From: Petrosia ficiformis | Lineage: Eukaryota; Porifera; Demospongiae; Haplosclerida; Petrosiidae | Length of the DNA stretch: 64,000 bases | Assembly: GCA_947044365.1 (NCBI GenBank) | Contig: OX345652.1 | Location: forward strand, 310,001 to 374,000 | Reading direction: 5' to 3' | Shown here: piece by piece, positions 51,543 through 64,000 of the stretch | Position numbering within the stretch: the first letter of the stretch is position 1 | Layout: each line of letters opens with the position of its first letter | Translations under genes and position numbers: made by a program | Notes under the pieces: generated by a model | Told to the model about the DNA's origin: nothing | The model's database searches: none | What the model saw: the letters and a program-made list of their open reading frames with translations, nothing else

Positions 51543-54500
51543 ATGGCAACTTATAAAGAAATCTTGGAGAAGTATAATAAATTCCTAACAAAGACAATTC
51601 TTCAATATCAGGTATTCAGTAAATAATATAAATTAATATAATTATATTTTTTGACAGTATTGGAGGGAATTTAATATCCTGCTAATTATGAATACGATAT
51701 AGATTTTACTGATATTCCGATAAACTGATGAATTTATACATCTACTAATTCTATCTTGTGGTATCTGATTCCTTCAATTAAATAATTCTGTATATTTCTC
51801 AATAATAATGAGTATAAAGAAACTACCTCAATGACATTATGAAAATGACATTATTAGTACATGATTGGTTGAATCACTGAAAAGTACTCATTATCAATTC
51901 TAATAATAATAACGTAGTGTCAAGAGTCCTGACAATGGACCATATTTGCCAAACCATAAAGACTCATGTAGTTAGGGTTCCAATCTGAACATATTTGATG
52001 TAATGCTCCTCCTTCCCGCACTACCCATCCTCCATTCTGTAGCTCTTATATTTCCCGTCACTTCTAGCATTCTTGCCAGCTCCCTTCCTGAGGTTTTTTA
52101 ATGATAATCATTTCGAAATATGTTCCATAATGAATGATATATGGTCCCATTGCAGGGACTCTAACGAATGATATAGGGTCCCATTGTTGGGACTCTTAAC
52201 AAATGATATACGGTCCCATTGTTTGGACTCTAACATGATATACGGTCCCATTGCTGGGACTTCAGTCACAACCTAATAATAATGACTGATAACAATTATC
52301 AGTGAATCACTAGTCTTCTTTATATTTCTGTCAGAATCCAATCACGGGTCTTCTTCCACCATTTATAAATCAAGATGGCATCATAGGAGGTGAATTCCAT
52401 GGTCATGCTTGGGTTAGAGACAATGTATATTGTGCTCTTGCTATTTGGGGAATGTCACTTGCTTATAAGAGACAAGGGGAAGGAGAAAGGGATAGACAAA
52501 GAGGAGATGAGTTAGAGAAGGTATGGAGTAAATTAATTTTAGAAAAAACAATTGCTCAAACATGTTTATATCATAGAATGTTGTAAAACTGATGCGTAGT
52601 ATTCTACAGTGTATGTTGGGACAAGTCAATCGTGTTGAGTCTTTTAAGAAGAGTCTAAGAAAAGAGCATTCATTACATGCTAAATATAATATTAGTAAGT
52701 ACATATTTATGTGTTCAAACTTCTGCTACATAATCACATACATACATATATACATATCTACGCTGAAACACACACACACACACACACATATAAACGCATA
52801 CACACAGGTACATGTGGTCCAGTGGTAGGTGACCATAATTGGGGACACCTTCAGATAGATGCAACATCTCTATTCCTTCTTGTTCTTGCACAGTTAACAA
52901 GTGCAGGTAGGCCTTGTTTCATAAGTAATACCTCAATGCTTTCTTTATTACTCCTATATTAGGTCTACGGATAGTTTTTACTCTGGATGAAGTGGCGTTC
53001 ATTCAAAATCTTATATTTTACATTGAAACTGCATACAGAACACCAGTAAGGAAAATATGTTTATATTATCATGTAATATAAAGTTTTCTCAATGAAAAAT
53101 AAATGAAGAGTGCCATTTGTAACATTTTAGACATATTTTATGATTAGGATCACGTTTCTTCATAAGATGACTAAAATGACAGAAAGTAAATAGTCTAAGG
53201 GAGAATGTACCAAACAACTAATAAATACCTTACGCGTATTGGTTTGTAATCTGTATTAACACCTGTAGGACTATGGTATATGGGAGAGAGGAGATAAAAC
53301 TAATCATGGACAGACAGAATTGAATGCTACTTCCATTGGAATGGCCAAGGTAAGCTATGTTTTATCAGGTGGATGTGTTAGTGCAATAAATTTGTGTTAG
53401 TGGATGGATAGATCAATACATGGACGAATGGATGAATAGTGGATGAATGAATGGAAGAATGGTGGATGGATGAATGGTGGATGGATGGAATCTGCATCAA
53501 TCCACAGGAAATCAAGTCGTGAATGGTGAATAGATGGTGGCAGAATGAATGGATATATAAACAAATTGATCTGTAAAAAGATGAATGAACCAATGTGTAA
53601 TACATTTGGAGTATAAAGATTATCACTTGATTCCCTTATAGGCTGCTCTTGAGGCTATGAGTGGCTTAGACCTCTTTGGAGCGCAAGGTAGTCCTTCATC
53701 AGTCATATGTGTACTGGCGGATCAGGTGGCTCAGTGCAATGCAAAATTGATTTCACTTCTTCCACGAGAGTCAAGTTCGAAAGAAATAGATGCTGGACTT
53801 CTGACAATCATAGGTTTTCCTGCCTTTGCTGTGGAGAATGCAGAAATTATTGAAGAGACTAGAGATCAAATAATTAACAAGCTTTTGGTAAGATTATTAT
53901 TAATAGAACTATTTTTATTAGTTTCAAGTTACACATGTAATTGAACTGTTATAGAAGAAATGTTTTGTCCAATGACCTTCTTTAGCTTAAGAGGCCCTCT
54001 GTATTTATTTCATAGGGTAATTATGGATGTCGAAGGTTTTTAAGAGATGGCTATCAGACGGTTAAAGAGGTAAGAAGATGTTGATGTGTTAACAGTTCTT
54101 ATATGATGTTATCCCTCTTAGGATTCTTCAAGGTTACATTACGAGCCAGCTGAATTAAAGATATTTGAGAATATAGAATGCGAATGGCCTTTATTCCTTG
54201 TCTTTCTTCTTATTGACTCTGTGATTAATAACTATGATGAAGAAGTAAGTATACTACACTATATAATGTATATAATTAATATGTGCATAATCATCCAATT
54301 TAAGTTATTTGTATTTGTAAAACAAACTGTTTTCTTATAAATAACTTTTGAATTTTATAATAATCAACAACAAACTTCCATCTGTGATATACCGCTGTTC
54401 TTCGTGTCAATAATCAGAGAGTACGGTAGTACTATCTATGTGGGGATGGCCCACAAAAAATGACCTCCCATACATTTCAGTTGTAGGTATGCTGGAATCT

Positions 54501-57500
54501 CTGTTAATATACAGTATATATATAGATAAGCTAACATAGTAAAACTACATATAAAGTTTTGATATTGAGTATTTTTATGACTAACAATAGCCAGGAGTGT
54601 TTGCTCTAGAGGGTGTTTAGGTGTCCCTGGACGCCTAAAGTTGTTGATTTTATCACTGAAAGGTGTTCAGCTCTTTAAACAAATTATAAATTAGTAATAA
54701 TAATGGTTGGTTGTTGTATGGTACAGAGTGAAAACTAACTCATGAATATTAATGAGACACCTAGTTTTCACACCCTAGAGCGAATCCTGATAGTCAGAGA
54801 TATATACTAATTCACATTTCTTCTCTCCATTCACTCTTGTCTGTCTGTCTAGATAATTCAATACAGACAAGCATTAAACAAAATAGTTATTCAAACTGAT
54901 GAACTGGAAACTTTACCAGAGTTATTCTATGTACCATGGGAAAATGTATGTACTAGTAACTGATGTGTCTGTGTGTCAATTTTTGATTTGTTTTTCAGGT
55001 TGATGCTGAGTATCGTGAGCCTCATAGTCAGACTCGTAAACCTGGTCGTAAAATCCTCTATATGTGGGCACAATCGATGTATATATTAGCTGGACTATTA
55101 GAGGTAAGGAGTCCAGGTTATGGGATATCAAAATACATTAGATTATGTACCTACTGGAGTATCATTAGATTATGTACCTACTGGAGTATCATTAGATTAT
55201 GTACCTACTGGAGTATCATTAGATTATGTACCTACTGGAGTATCATTAGATTATGTACCTACTGGAGTATCATTAGATTATGTACCTACTGGAGTATCAT
55301 TAGATTATGTACCTACTGGAGTATCATTAGATTATGTACCTACTGGAGTATCATTAGATTATATTTTCATATTTAGGAAGGTTTAGTAAACATTGGAGAA
55401 ATTGATCCCCTCAATAGAAGATTGTCTACTCTTCCTCGTCCAGATCCATTAGTACAAGGTATGGCTATCATCTGTCTTGTATCTCAAATATAAGGTTTCT
55501 ATTGAGTATAAAACATATTGTACTATAACTAAATTAGCCAATAATGGGCATAGTTACATGTACGAACCCTTTTAGTAATACGATCTATAGCCACAACAAA
55601 AGTTGTAAGAGACTGTTATTATATAACTATAAGTAACATGTTCATTATTGTTATCACTAAGTTAAAAAATATTATAAGTAGCTATTTCTATTTTATACAA
55701 TATCATTTTAATTGTTTAGTTGTCTTGCTAGCTGAAGACGACAGACTGTGCGAGGAGCTCAAACAAAAAGGAATTTCATCACAAACTATAGCAGGAGTTG
55801 AGAAAGATCCCAACTGTGCCATTGGGGTCTTTCCTGCTAAAATGTTGGGAGAGGCTTACACTTATCTTGGTATGAATTGTTGATGGCTAATCATTTGAAA
55901 AATGCTATCATATCTAATAACGTTCATAGACATTTACCAAAACAAGTGATTAGTTCCAAATGAGATGTTATTAATTACATTATATGGTGACTGAACATAT
56001 TTTATTTCAACTAAAGCAATTAGCTGTTGATATTATAGGAAGATCTAATTAGGGTTTCTGATATGTAATTCAGTGTTTTTGATAAGCTTATATGGTGCAC
56101 CATTGGCCCAAAGAGCTTCTTATTTGGCGCTGCACAGTTCTCTCTTTCGGCCAGTGGTGCAGTTAATTATGATTATATTGTCACTAACAGCATTAACTCT
56201 TTGTTAATTGGCTCAAGATGTATTCCCAATAGCGCACACACTAACCATTATTGAGCCAATTTGGCCCATGCTTCAAAACTTATCAAAACCTCTGATGTAA
56301 TATATACTACTACAATATAATAAATTCAAATGCTATAACTGCTAACTAGTTGGTTAATACATATCGGTTATAAATTTGAAACTAATTGAATTACTGATAG
56401 ACAGCTCAGGAAACTACTACAAAATATTCACATTCGAAGTTTAATTATTCATAATTTGAGTGTGAAATGTTGAATATATGAGCTTAGTACAATCTAGGAT
56501 CACTTCAGCTTGATGAATATTCGAATTAAGGTTAAATATGACACCACACCGACTCAAATGATGTTTGAACTTGTTCATGTACATCCATTAATAATGTGTA
56601 CACATGTGTATACATGTGTGTGTGTGTGTGTGTGTGTAGTGACTTTTCTTCCTTGTTAGGTATAAGTAAGAAAATGGGTTTAACAGGTCGTATATTGAAG
56701 AGAATAGGTGTGTTGAGTACTAGTATGCTGTATTGTGTGAAACAGGAAGTTTTTGCATTTTATCCAAGTGTAAGTTTAGTCTCAACTGATTATGTGTTTC
56801 CCCTGGGATAAATATTGAGAGAGCATGGAGAGGGTACATGTGACGTATGGTCAACAATGTTCAATCATTATTGTAAAACAGTGTTTATCATCATAAGCTT
56901 CAAAAGTGTGGGCGAACAAGACTAAATACGGAAGCACCATGTTACCTCCCTTTGGGGGAAACACTACTTTTGTTTATGTAGTATTACAGGGTCTCATAAG
57001 ATAACGTTGTTTCATTTTTATAGTTTCTAGATCACGAAGCGTTTTATTTATGTTTAGATAGTGAACTACTTGTTGATGTCATCAGTACAGATATTGCTTA
57101 TTTGAAGGTATATCCGGTTCTTTCTTCCTTTGCTTTGCTGTAACTGTTCCTTCCTTCTGTATCTTCTCTATAATACTTCGTTACATAAAGTCTAATTGGA
57201 AATTAATGGGCTGTCCTACAGTGACTCTACCAATCTTGAGGACCATGTTAGGAGAGACATCTTCATGGGATAAATCACCTATGCTGAAATTTCTACAAAC
57301 TCTGAAGAGTGGCTACATAGCTGGAGTTAGGTATACTACTATAATTATAGTACTGTTGTTTAACTAAAACCTTATTTAGTAAGACATTATGAGTTGTAGT
57401 GCCTACATAGTTGAAGTTAGTACACTACCTTTACTATAATTATATGAAAATGGTGAAGAAAAAAGATTGTTAGTCATTTCAAATAAGAGTTATGAACATT

Positions 57501-59861
57501 TCCTTGAGGTCATAGGGAACATGAATGACCTTTAAAAGTGTCACACTAAAAAAATACTAAATTCTAACAAAGAATTAAAAATTAGCACTACATCAGTATA
57601 TACCAGCAACTGGGATAATAAAAGAGTTACAAGAAAAATGTATTTCTATGTTTTGTAGAGTCCAGCTGGGACGAATGTCTGACTTTATTAGCACTTCATA
57701 TCTCGTACATATGGCATTTCTAGAATCTTTAAAAACTTGTAAGTTCTCTATGTATGATATTATGAATGTAGAGTGACTTCTATCTTTTAGCTATTTGGTC
57801 TATTGAACAGGCAGAGTTGATTAGAAGACGCTCAACAGTGTCAATAATACAAATTGATCTAGATGATGAATACAGACCAGTGTGTTAAATATATCTTGTT
57901 GAATTTCAAATGAATGAATAATTTTAATCTACAGAGAACTCATTCAGTATCTAGTCCAGTAGCTGGAGCAGTAAGGCGTAGTCGAGAAATACCCACCTCA
58001 CTTCAAGAAACAAAGGGATTTACTAAAATAGCAAGTAAGAGTGTTAGATATTTCATTGATACTCGTTAATGATTTCTATGGTCACGATATCATTAAACTA
58101 TTAATACAACTTCAGCGTCTCCGTCTTTTGGGCGTCTACAAGTAGCCAAAGGATGGTCTGCTAGAAGACATAGCTTTGTTAGTGGAAAATTATCAGTAGA
58201 TATAAAGATTCCTAGTGATGCTAATCGTCGCATAGACTCTGCTATGGATAGTCTTAATGTACAAGATCTTATCGAGGAGTTGAAAAGTAGTTCTGATCTT
58301 TATGAGCAAACTGATATACTTCATTTCCTGTTTAACAAACAGTAAGTCAGTCATAATGAGGATGTCTGCTTTCATTGATTTTAATATGATACCAGTCTAA
58401 TCTTCATGTTTTCTTGCCCTTGTTAGTGGTAAAGATTTTGATACAAACATTGATGGACAGAAATGTACAGTTGAAATCTTACTACAGGAGTTGTACGAGA
58501 AGGTCGGTTCAAATTTTAACTCTTTCTTTATATAATTTATTGTTATATCTATTTAAGGTTGGTTTCTATAAAGTATGGTCTCTCGTCAGGCATTCAGCAG
58601 GAATGCTAATGAAGACAGTTGATGATGTAGAACAGGTATACAAATCAGCTGGATGATTGGGACTATGTATCATTGGATTCTTTCAGGTAGCTACAGATCT
58701 TCTCGTTAGACAAAAGAATTTCTCAATGGGTCAACCAAATCATGAAATACAAATCACACAGTTAGGTATATCTTCAGTGTTAATATTTTATAATTATGAT
58801 TCTTTTCTTAGACCTCTCCCTCGTGCTGCTTTCCTTGAAAAGATACATATAGCATGTGGGAAAGATTACAGTGCTATATCGTTAACGCAGGTCTTTCATA
58901 TATCTTGTTTATTTACCGGATACTCTAGTATATGTTTCTTGTTTATTGACAGGAGATTCTAGTATATCTTGCAATGTTTATTCGTTCTGAGCCATATCTT
59001 TTTCAGGAGATGTTGAGGTTAAGAATAGGATTGATTCAAAATGTCATGGTAACCGAGTTGTCACGTGCACTGCAATGCTCAAGTCAGTGTTTCAAAAACG
59101 TGTATAATAAATAACTATTAAATTTTTATGATTTCTATTTCTCAGATGAGGAAGGCTTGGAACGCCTTTTAGATTTGGGACCTTATGAGTTGAAAAACCT
59201 TCTTTATCATATTTTGAGTCGTAAAGAATTTGCTATTGATGATCAAGGCAAATAATTTCAACTAATGCATAGTTGTAAATTCATTTTTTGTAATTGTGTA
59301 TGTATACAGGTATAGGAGATGTTCAGACTAGTGATATGAGGCAAATATCTATTTTCACACATAAGAAGCACTTGAATGTTGTACGTCTTCATAAATATGT
59401 CCGGGTAAGAGAAATGTATGTATGTATGTGTGTATGTACATATTTACGTATATATACATGTATGTATGTATGTATGTATGTATGTATGTATGTATGTATG
59501 TATGTGTGTATGTATGTATGTATGTATGTATGTATGTATGTATGTATGTATCTATGTATGTATGTATGTATGTATGTATGTATGTATGTATGTATGTATG
59601 TATGTATGTATGTATGTATATAATTATGTATAGTATATTAATTTTATGTATAATATTCATCAGTCATTGAGTGAGATTGATGTGGATGAAGAAGATGAAG
59701 GTGAAAAACAAGGTCAATGGAGGAGAAGACGAAGGATAGATGGAGCATTGAATCGTGTTCCACAAGATTTCTATTTTCAAGTTTGGCACACACTTGAACA
59801 ATGTGAGGGTATCTCAATTGGAAACAAACACTTGCCAAGAAATCCAACTGTACATGAGGTA

Positions 59862-59900
<39 letters not shown>

Positions 59901-60819
59901 ATAATAGTATGATGGTGACATCATCCCTTTGATGTGGTGAGTTCTATATATTGTATATAGACCTTCCATTTGCACACTATGCAGGAGATGTCACCATCAT
60001 ACAATATATTGTATATAGTATGCTAATAGGTCCTATATACTGCATATAGGACCCTCATTTTGTGTCCTCGGATGTGATATAGCCCTTGCAGACTCGAGCT
60101 ATATCACAAACTCAGGTCCTGTATTTTGTATATAGGACCTATTAGCATACTATATATATTACATGCCATGCAGTGATGTATCATTACTATCATATCATTG
60201 TACACTCTGTCAATGTGAAGAGATTGGGAATGTATCCATCTATATACTTACAGATGACACCTGGTGAACTCAAGTTTGCTATGCGTGTTGAATCTGTTCT
60301 CAATTCTCTACCTAATCCGGAGTATCGCCAACTCATTGTAGAGGTTTTGATGGTATGTGGAATTTGGGTACGTCTCAACCCACAAGAGAAATACCCACAT
60401 GTGATGGTGCTTGATAATGTGATTCGTTGTGCTAACCAACTCTTTCTTGAAGATCAGGTAGGTAAATCATTTATTGTTATATTTGTTTTGGCCAATGGTG
60501 GTGTACGAATGAACTTAATTATCAAAAACTATAAAGACAGGTCTAAGTCCATTGCACATTGCACAAATCATTACTATCATTATTTTGATGTTCAAAGTAT
60601 AAACTGAGTCTTATTTCATCACAGCGAGCGAACAATGGTCTGGCAATGAAATGTTGCAGTGATGTACCAGGTCTGTGTCAAGGATATGGTGGTGTGTGTG
60701 TCTTCTTTTATGACTCTGCTCCAAGTGGAATGTATGGCACTATGAGTTACTTTGCACGAGCAATGTTGCAGAATTTAGCAGAAACAATACCACAAACTCA
60801 TGCTTGTCGAATCAGCTAG
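51543..60819 (+). CDS. PHKA2: Phosphorylase b kinase regulatory subunit alpha
   Basis: About 1176 residues from 30 exons (first 51543-51611, last 60625-60819); human PHKA2 has 1235. Alpha rather than beta is shown by [80 protein letters not shown] and [14 protein letters not shown]. The protein has an N-terminal glucoamylase-like domain and C-terminal calmodulin-binding-type regions. In the (alpha-beta-gamma-delta)4 complex it restrains the catalytic gamma subunit and relays phosphorylation and calcium signals to glycogen breakdown. It ends CRIS, a CaaX-like box as in vertebrate alpha and beta subunits, which are farnesylated. The Ser-rich loop of vertebrate alpha is short here. The intron after 59247 begins GC. 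PHKA1/PHKA2 are vertebrate duplicates; the symbol marks the family. Confidence 0.94.
52130..52262. repeat. ~40-bp tandem repeat in PHKA intron 1
   Basis: Four imperfect copies of a unit with aatgatatacggtcccattg followed by (t)tgggactcta. A further variant (tcctgacaatggaccatat) precedes it at about 51928. Confidence 0.8.
54416..54596. mobile_element. Dispersed repeat 'cagagagtacggtag', copy 2
   Basis: Matches 12326-12495 over about 180 bases: it starts cagagagtacggtag, then a tctatgt-gggatggc block, catttcaattg/cagttg, and ends near gtatttttatgacta. It lies in an intron of PHKA. No coding capacity. Confidence 0.75.
55129..55360. repeat. 27-bp minisatellite in a PHKA intron
   Basis: About eight almost identical copies of ctactggagtatcattagat-tatgtac. 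The unit is a multiple of three and gives open frames (LDYVPTGVS), but it follows a clear donor (GAG/gtaagg at 55103) and precedes a clear acceptor (tatttag/GAAGG at 55376), so it is intronic. Confidence 0.93.
56083..56292. mobile_element. MITE-like element, family 'ttttgatangc', copy 2 (complete)
   Basis: About 210 bases with inverted ends (ttttgataagctt at the left, aaacttatcaaaac at the right). A second internal inverted pair reads gcaccattggccc and ggcccatgc. Closely matches 35676-35870. In a PHKA intron. Confidence 0.8.
59247..59309 (+). other. Probable GC-AG intron in PHKA
   Basis: The exon ends GATCAAG at 59247 and the intron begins gcaaataat; the acceptor is tatacag at 59309. Reading phase (1) fits on both sides (...DDQ-G-IGDV). 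No GT donor nearby keeps the frame. Confidence 0.7.
59416..59622. repeat. (TATG)n microsatellite
   Basis: Long GTAT/TATG run in a PHKA intron, with spurious open frames on both strands. Confidence 0.95.
59895..60165. mobile_element. Nested-palindrome repeat, copy 2
   Basis: Longer copy of the element at 39895-40128. Its outer arms pair tatgatggtgacatc with gatgtcaccatcata, and atgctaataggtcctatata with tatataggacctattagca, with a further hairpin inside. Preceded by a (TA)n run at 59865-59896. In a PHKA intron. Confidence 0.75.
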
Positions 60820-61742
60820 CTAAGAGATTTTGTCATCTGCAGTATAATTTAATGACTCGATTACATTGACTTCGATGCAATTCATCATCTATAATTAGCT
60901 ATACTTTTGTGACTCGTATATTCTCTTTCTTTTAGTACAGGATTATTCATATCTATTTTAAAAAAGACTTATAATAATTATTTCTAATACTTGTCACAGT
61001 ATAAATACATGTACACTTACAAATCATTAATGGCCACGCCCTCTAATTGCGAAATTTCTATAGTATGCAGCCCTCTATCAGTGAATATTCAATGGTGTGA
61101 AGTCAATATTCAACATAATATATGTAATTATATACTTCTATAAATATACATATGCTTTACCAAGACCTACATGATTAATATGGCCACACCTTCTGATTAC
61201 AATTAGCCGGTGAAATGTCCAGCCCTTTATCAGCGAATATTCAATCGTGTAAACTCTAATATTCAACATGATATATGTAATTATACATGTATACTTCTAT
61301 AAATATATATATGCTTTAAAATGTCTTTGTCAAGACCTAGCTAGCAATGTACATGATTAATAGCCACGCCCTCCTGATGATTACAATCAGCACTGAGCGA
61401 TAATGAGTTTATATACATGCTTAAGTACTGATGTGTTATCATACAAAACACTATCTTTCCAGGTTCTGTCAAGTCCTACATGACTAGCTTATGGGTGTGT
61501 GTAGGCCATGCGCAATACAACCATCAGTGCAGATTCAATAGAACATATCCAATCTGCACAGCTATGGACTAATATTCGTACTCTTAACCTTCCATGCTAT
61601 TGTAGAAGTCCCGCACATAGTATATACGTATCAGTAGATAGATAATTGTGGTGAAGGGAAAATAGTCATTCAAGTTGGCCATGGTTCAGAAGTGACATGA
61701 TAAGATTATACAATGTATTAATAATGTTAGAAAATTAAACTG
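60820..61742. repeat. Convergent spacer with ~165-bp tandem repeats
   Basis: No gene seen. From about 61020 to 61365 two copies (and the start of a third to about 61390) of a ~165-base unit: ttaatggccacgccctct or a variant, a (c)agccctttatcagcgaat block, attcaac-atgatatatgtaatta, then tatacttctataaatatat. The region also holds the 3' ends of PHKA and of the gene at 61743. Confidence 0.7.
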
Positions 61743-63800
61743 TTACTGAGCAACTGTTCTTGGTCTGTAGTGTTGCTTACTGAATCCAGCTACTATCGGT
61801 ACTAGTGACTTGGGTGTTCTGCAATGGGAGAAGAAGAATATAGTTGAATAGTCAATATCTTAATTAGTAGTAATTTCATGTGTTGATCATGACAACATTT
61901 CTTTAGATTAAATACCTTGTTCTTTTAATTTGAGTGGACATTTCTGGAAGATTGAGAGATACAATTTGTACTTTGTGAGCTTTTCTGCAGGATAAAGATG
62001 AAGCAGAAGACGTTAACCTTGAATTGGACATCTTTTCAGCTCTTAGTATTTGTGTTTGTTTCTTTGCTTCAATAGTGACAATTGGAACTTGAATTTCTTT
62101 ATCTTTTATTTTATCTTTGTCATGCGGCTCTTGTATTTCATGTTCAACTGTAGATAGATCACTTTTCTTCACATTGATATCTCCAGTAATTATTTGTCTT
62201 TCTTCAATATCCTGATCCGACTCAATTTCTTCTGATATTGTATCCAATTTTTTAAAAGTTTGTGATTTTGGCTGAGTCTCTTGTGGGTCCCTTTCAACCG
62301 CCTCATTTGTAACACAATGGTTGTTATCAATATTGTTCTTCTGTATTTGATATTGACCAGTTCTTTCTGGTGCTATTAAAGATCTTCTCCATGATGACTG
62401 TAAGCAGGACCAAAAGAACATGTAAATTATAAACAGAACTACACATTTTCAGTATCTATGTTTATCTTACCATCATACGTTCTAATGTCATTTGTGCAGC
62501 TATGCATGAAGCATTTTCATATATTTTCGCTGATGTTAGTTCACTATGATAACAAGATATGGCATGCATAAAATTATAATGACTCTTGAGTCTCCTGAAT
62601 CAGCAACTTGTACATACCTAGTAGATTGATGCATCCCTTTTATACTAATAGCTGAACGGAGTCCTGAATCATTATGTTGAACACTAATAGCTGAACGGAG
62701 TCCTGAATCATTATGTTGAACACTAATAGCTGAACGGAGTCCTGAATCATTATGTTGAACACTAATAGCTGAACGGAGTCCTGAATCATTATGTTGAACA
62801 CTTCTTACTGTTCTGTTTGGACTTTGTATTGTCGGGTTTGTTTGCAATATGATTTCACTCATTCGTCTACCATCAATTGACCAGTCATCTCTAACTGTAA
62901 GTGGTTGGGTAGCCGGCCTCTTTTGAAAATGTACCTGCATTGATCTTGTCATGAATGATGAGGTAAATGTAGGTAATGCGGGTGTTGATGGAGGACAAAT
63001 GGGACTTTTGCAAGTAGAAGACGCCTAAATATACGATGATGAATAATGATATTATAGCATAATTATATAAGAAACTCACATATCCTATTGCTGCTGGAGC
63101 TGTCTGAGGTCTGCTTGATACCAGAAGATTCCGTTGTGTAGTTAGGACAAGTTGAGGCTTACGTGACCTTGGTTTAATTTTCTGTTAGGTAGTAATTATT
63201 TTGTTAGTAGTATAAAAATAATAATTATATTAATGTTATTTTGACAACTGCCAAGTAACAATTGTCAGGTAGTCAAGTATGTCCATATTCTATGCTGTCA
63301 AATTTGTATTTATACTTGTACTAATGACCTGTGGCGTGAGAGGTTTATTGAGTGTAAACCACTGAAATATCATTTGTAATTCATGACGTTGACTCTCACA
63401 GTGAGGGTTGCTGTGATAGGAATCATTTTAAAATGATATTATTCATTTTATTAGATACTTACCTTAAGACATGATTCAACATAATTGATAATGTCTGATA
63501 AAAATTATATTCAGCACTTGTACCCTTCCTGCAATTAAAACACACAACATTTACAAATAATCTCTTAATCAAAACAGTTCTGCATTTATACATGGATACA
63601 GAAGGAGTTCACCTTGGTGGATGCAGTGTACTGACTGTTTCTCCCTTACTATGCACACTTAATGCATGCACCATTTTGTTGAATTCACTATAACAACTTA
63701 ACTGAGGGTATACAAAGCAAATTAAATCATCGTGTTGTGCATCTTTGTTGTGTGTGAATATTACCTTTGAACAACGCAAGAAACTTGCTTCTCTCTCCAT
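61743..63800 (-). CDS. Unrecognised multi-exon protein with SVQHNDSGLRSAI repeats
   Basis: About 475 residues from nine exons on the minus strand: 63800-63765, 63701-63613, about 63532-63469, 63418-63333, 63184-63080, 63025-62618, 62545-62472, 62400-61914, 61818-61743. It starts MEREASFLRCSK (ATG at 63800). It has a basic, Ser/Thr/Pro-rich middle (SSRPQTAPAA), four tandem copies of a 13-residue unit, a short helix-prone stretch (AQMTLERMMSSWRRSLIAPE), and an acidic, charged C-terminal third (EEIESDQDIEERQ). It ends KQHYRPRTVAQ. No catalytic motif, signal peptide or membrane span was seen. Function unknown. Splice phases join consistently, which supports a real gene. A NRF1-like gcgcatgcg box lies about 55 bases upstream of the start (63854-63864). 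Confidence 0.65.
62640..62805 (-). repeat. 39-bp coding repeat
   Basis: Four identical or almost identical in-frame copies of a 39-base unit (core gctgaacggagtcctgaatc), encoding SVQHNDSGLRSAI. The near-identity of the copies points to recent expansion. Confidence 0.92.
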
Positions 63801-64000
63801 TTCTGACCTGCAGGCCCAGCCCCACCCTCAAATGAAAAAAATCATACAATTTAGTGCGCATGCGTAAACTAATTTGAAATTCGTATTCAGACTGCGGCTC
63901 ACAGATTACGGCCATTTACGGACTATATGTCACGTGACACTGCTGAGCATTATGTGACACTTATATTGCTTGGGTGGTTATGAATAAGAAATGGAGAAAC
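63801..64000. promoter_or_regulatory. Upstream region of the gene at 61743-63800
   Basis: Contains gcgcatgcgta (NRF1-like, about 63856) and cacgtgac (E-box, about 63932). Similar gcatgcgc boxes precede receptors 1 and B. Assigned by position and motif only. Confidence 0.4.

Noticed and set aside
55062..55386. Open frame of LDYVPTGVS repeats as an extra PHKA exon
   Set aside because: It lies between a good donor (55104) and acceptor (55376); PHKA homology continues directly from LLE to [15 protein letters not shown] without it.

Overview
This looks like a piece of a sponge (demosponge-type) nuclear genome. It is AT-rich. Its genes are split by many short GT-AG introns and lie close together on both strands. 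Several are clear animal genes: BBS7, phosphorylase kinase alpha, an FCHSD-type F-BAR/SH3 protein and HMBS. A tandem family of receptors has several Ig-like domains, a Ser/Thr/Pro-rich stalk, one membrane span and, in two members, a tyrosine kinase, the architecture known from sponge (Geodia-type) receptor tyrosine kinases. The species cannot be fixed from the sequence. All exon boundaries were read by eye from splice signals and homology and may be off by a base or so.

Layout. 1-2506 (+): 3' part of a proline-rich protein with a C-terminal SH3 domain. 2833-24786 (-): four head-to-tail receptor genes. The outer two (2833-9095 and 18761-24786) encode complete receptor tyrosine kinases. The two between them (10302-14211 and 14896-17838) have the same signal peptide, Ig-like domains and membrane span but stop about 30-40 residues into the cytoplasm, with no kinase. 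25026-26054 (-): single-exon hydroxymethylbilane synthase, divergent from 26342-32447 (+), a 17-exon FCHSD/nervous wreck-type gene. 33033-33287 (-): an 84-residue protein resembling the SLC35A4 upstream-ORF microprotein. 33637-47005 (-): BBS7 in 19 exons with intron minisatellites and MITE-like elements. 47100-50868 (+): divergent gene for a PH-domain protein with Lys-Pro-Glu-Glu-Pro repeats. 51543-60819 (+): phosphorylase kinase alpha subunit in 30 exons. 61743-63800 (-): unrecognised multi-exon gene with a 13-residue coding repeat.

How things fit together. The receptor cluster is the most unusual part: duplicated receptors, two without kinases, with ectodomains assorted as a mosaic. It suggests a signalling-plus-decoy (or coreceptor) family that evolves by tandem duplication and recombination. 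The shared BBS7/PH-gene promoter carries a perfect palindromic X-box (RFX site) 59 bp before the BBS7 start codon, as expected for a ciliary gene. Introns and spacers are full of short foldback/MITE-like repeats, several present twice in this window, and of minisatellites.
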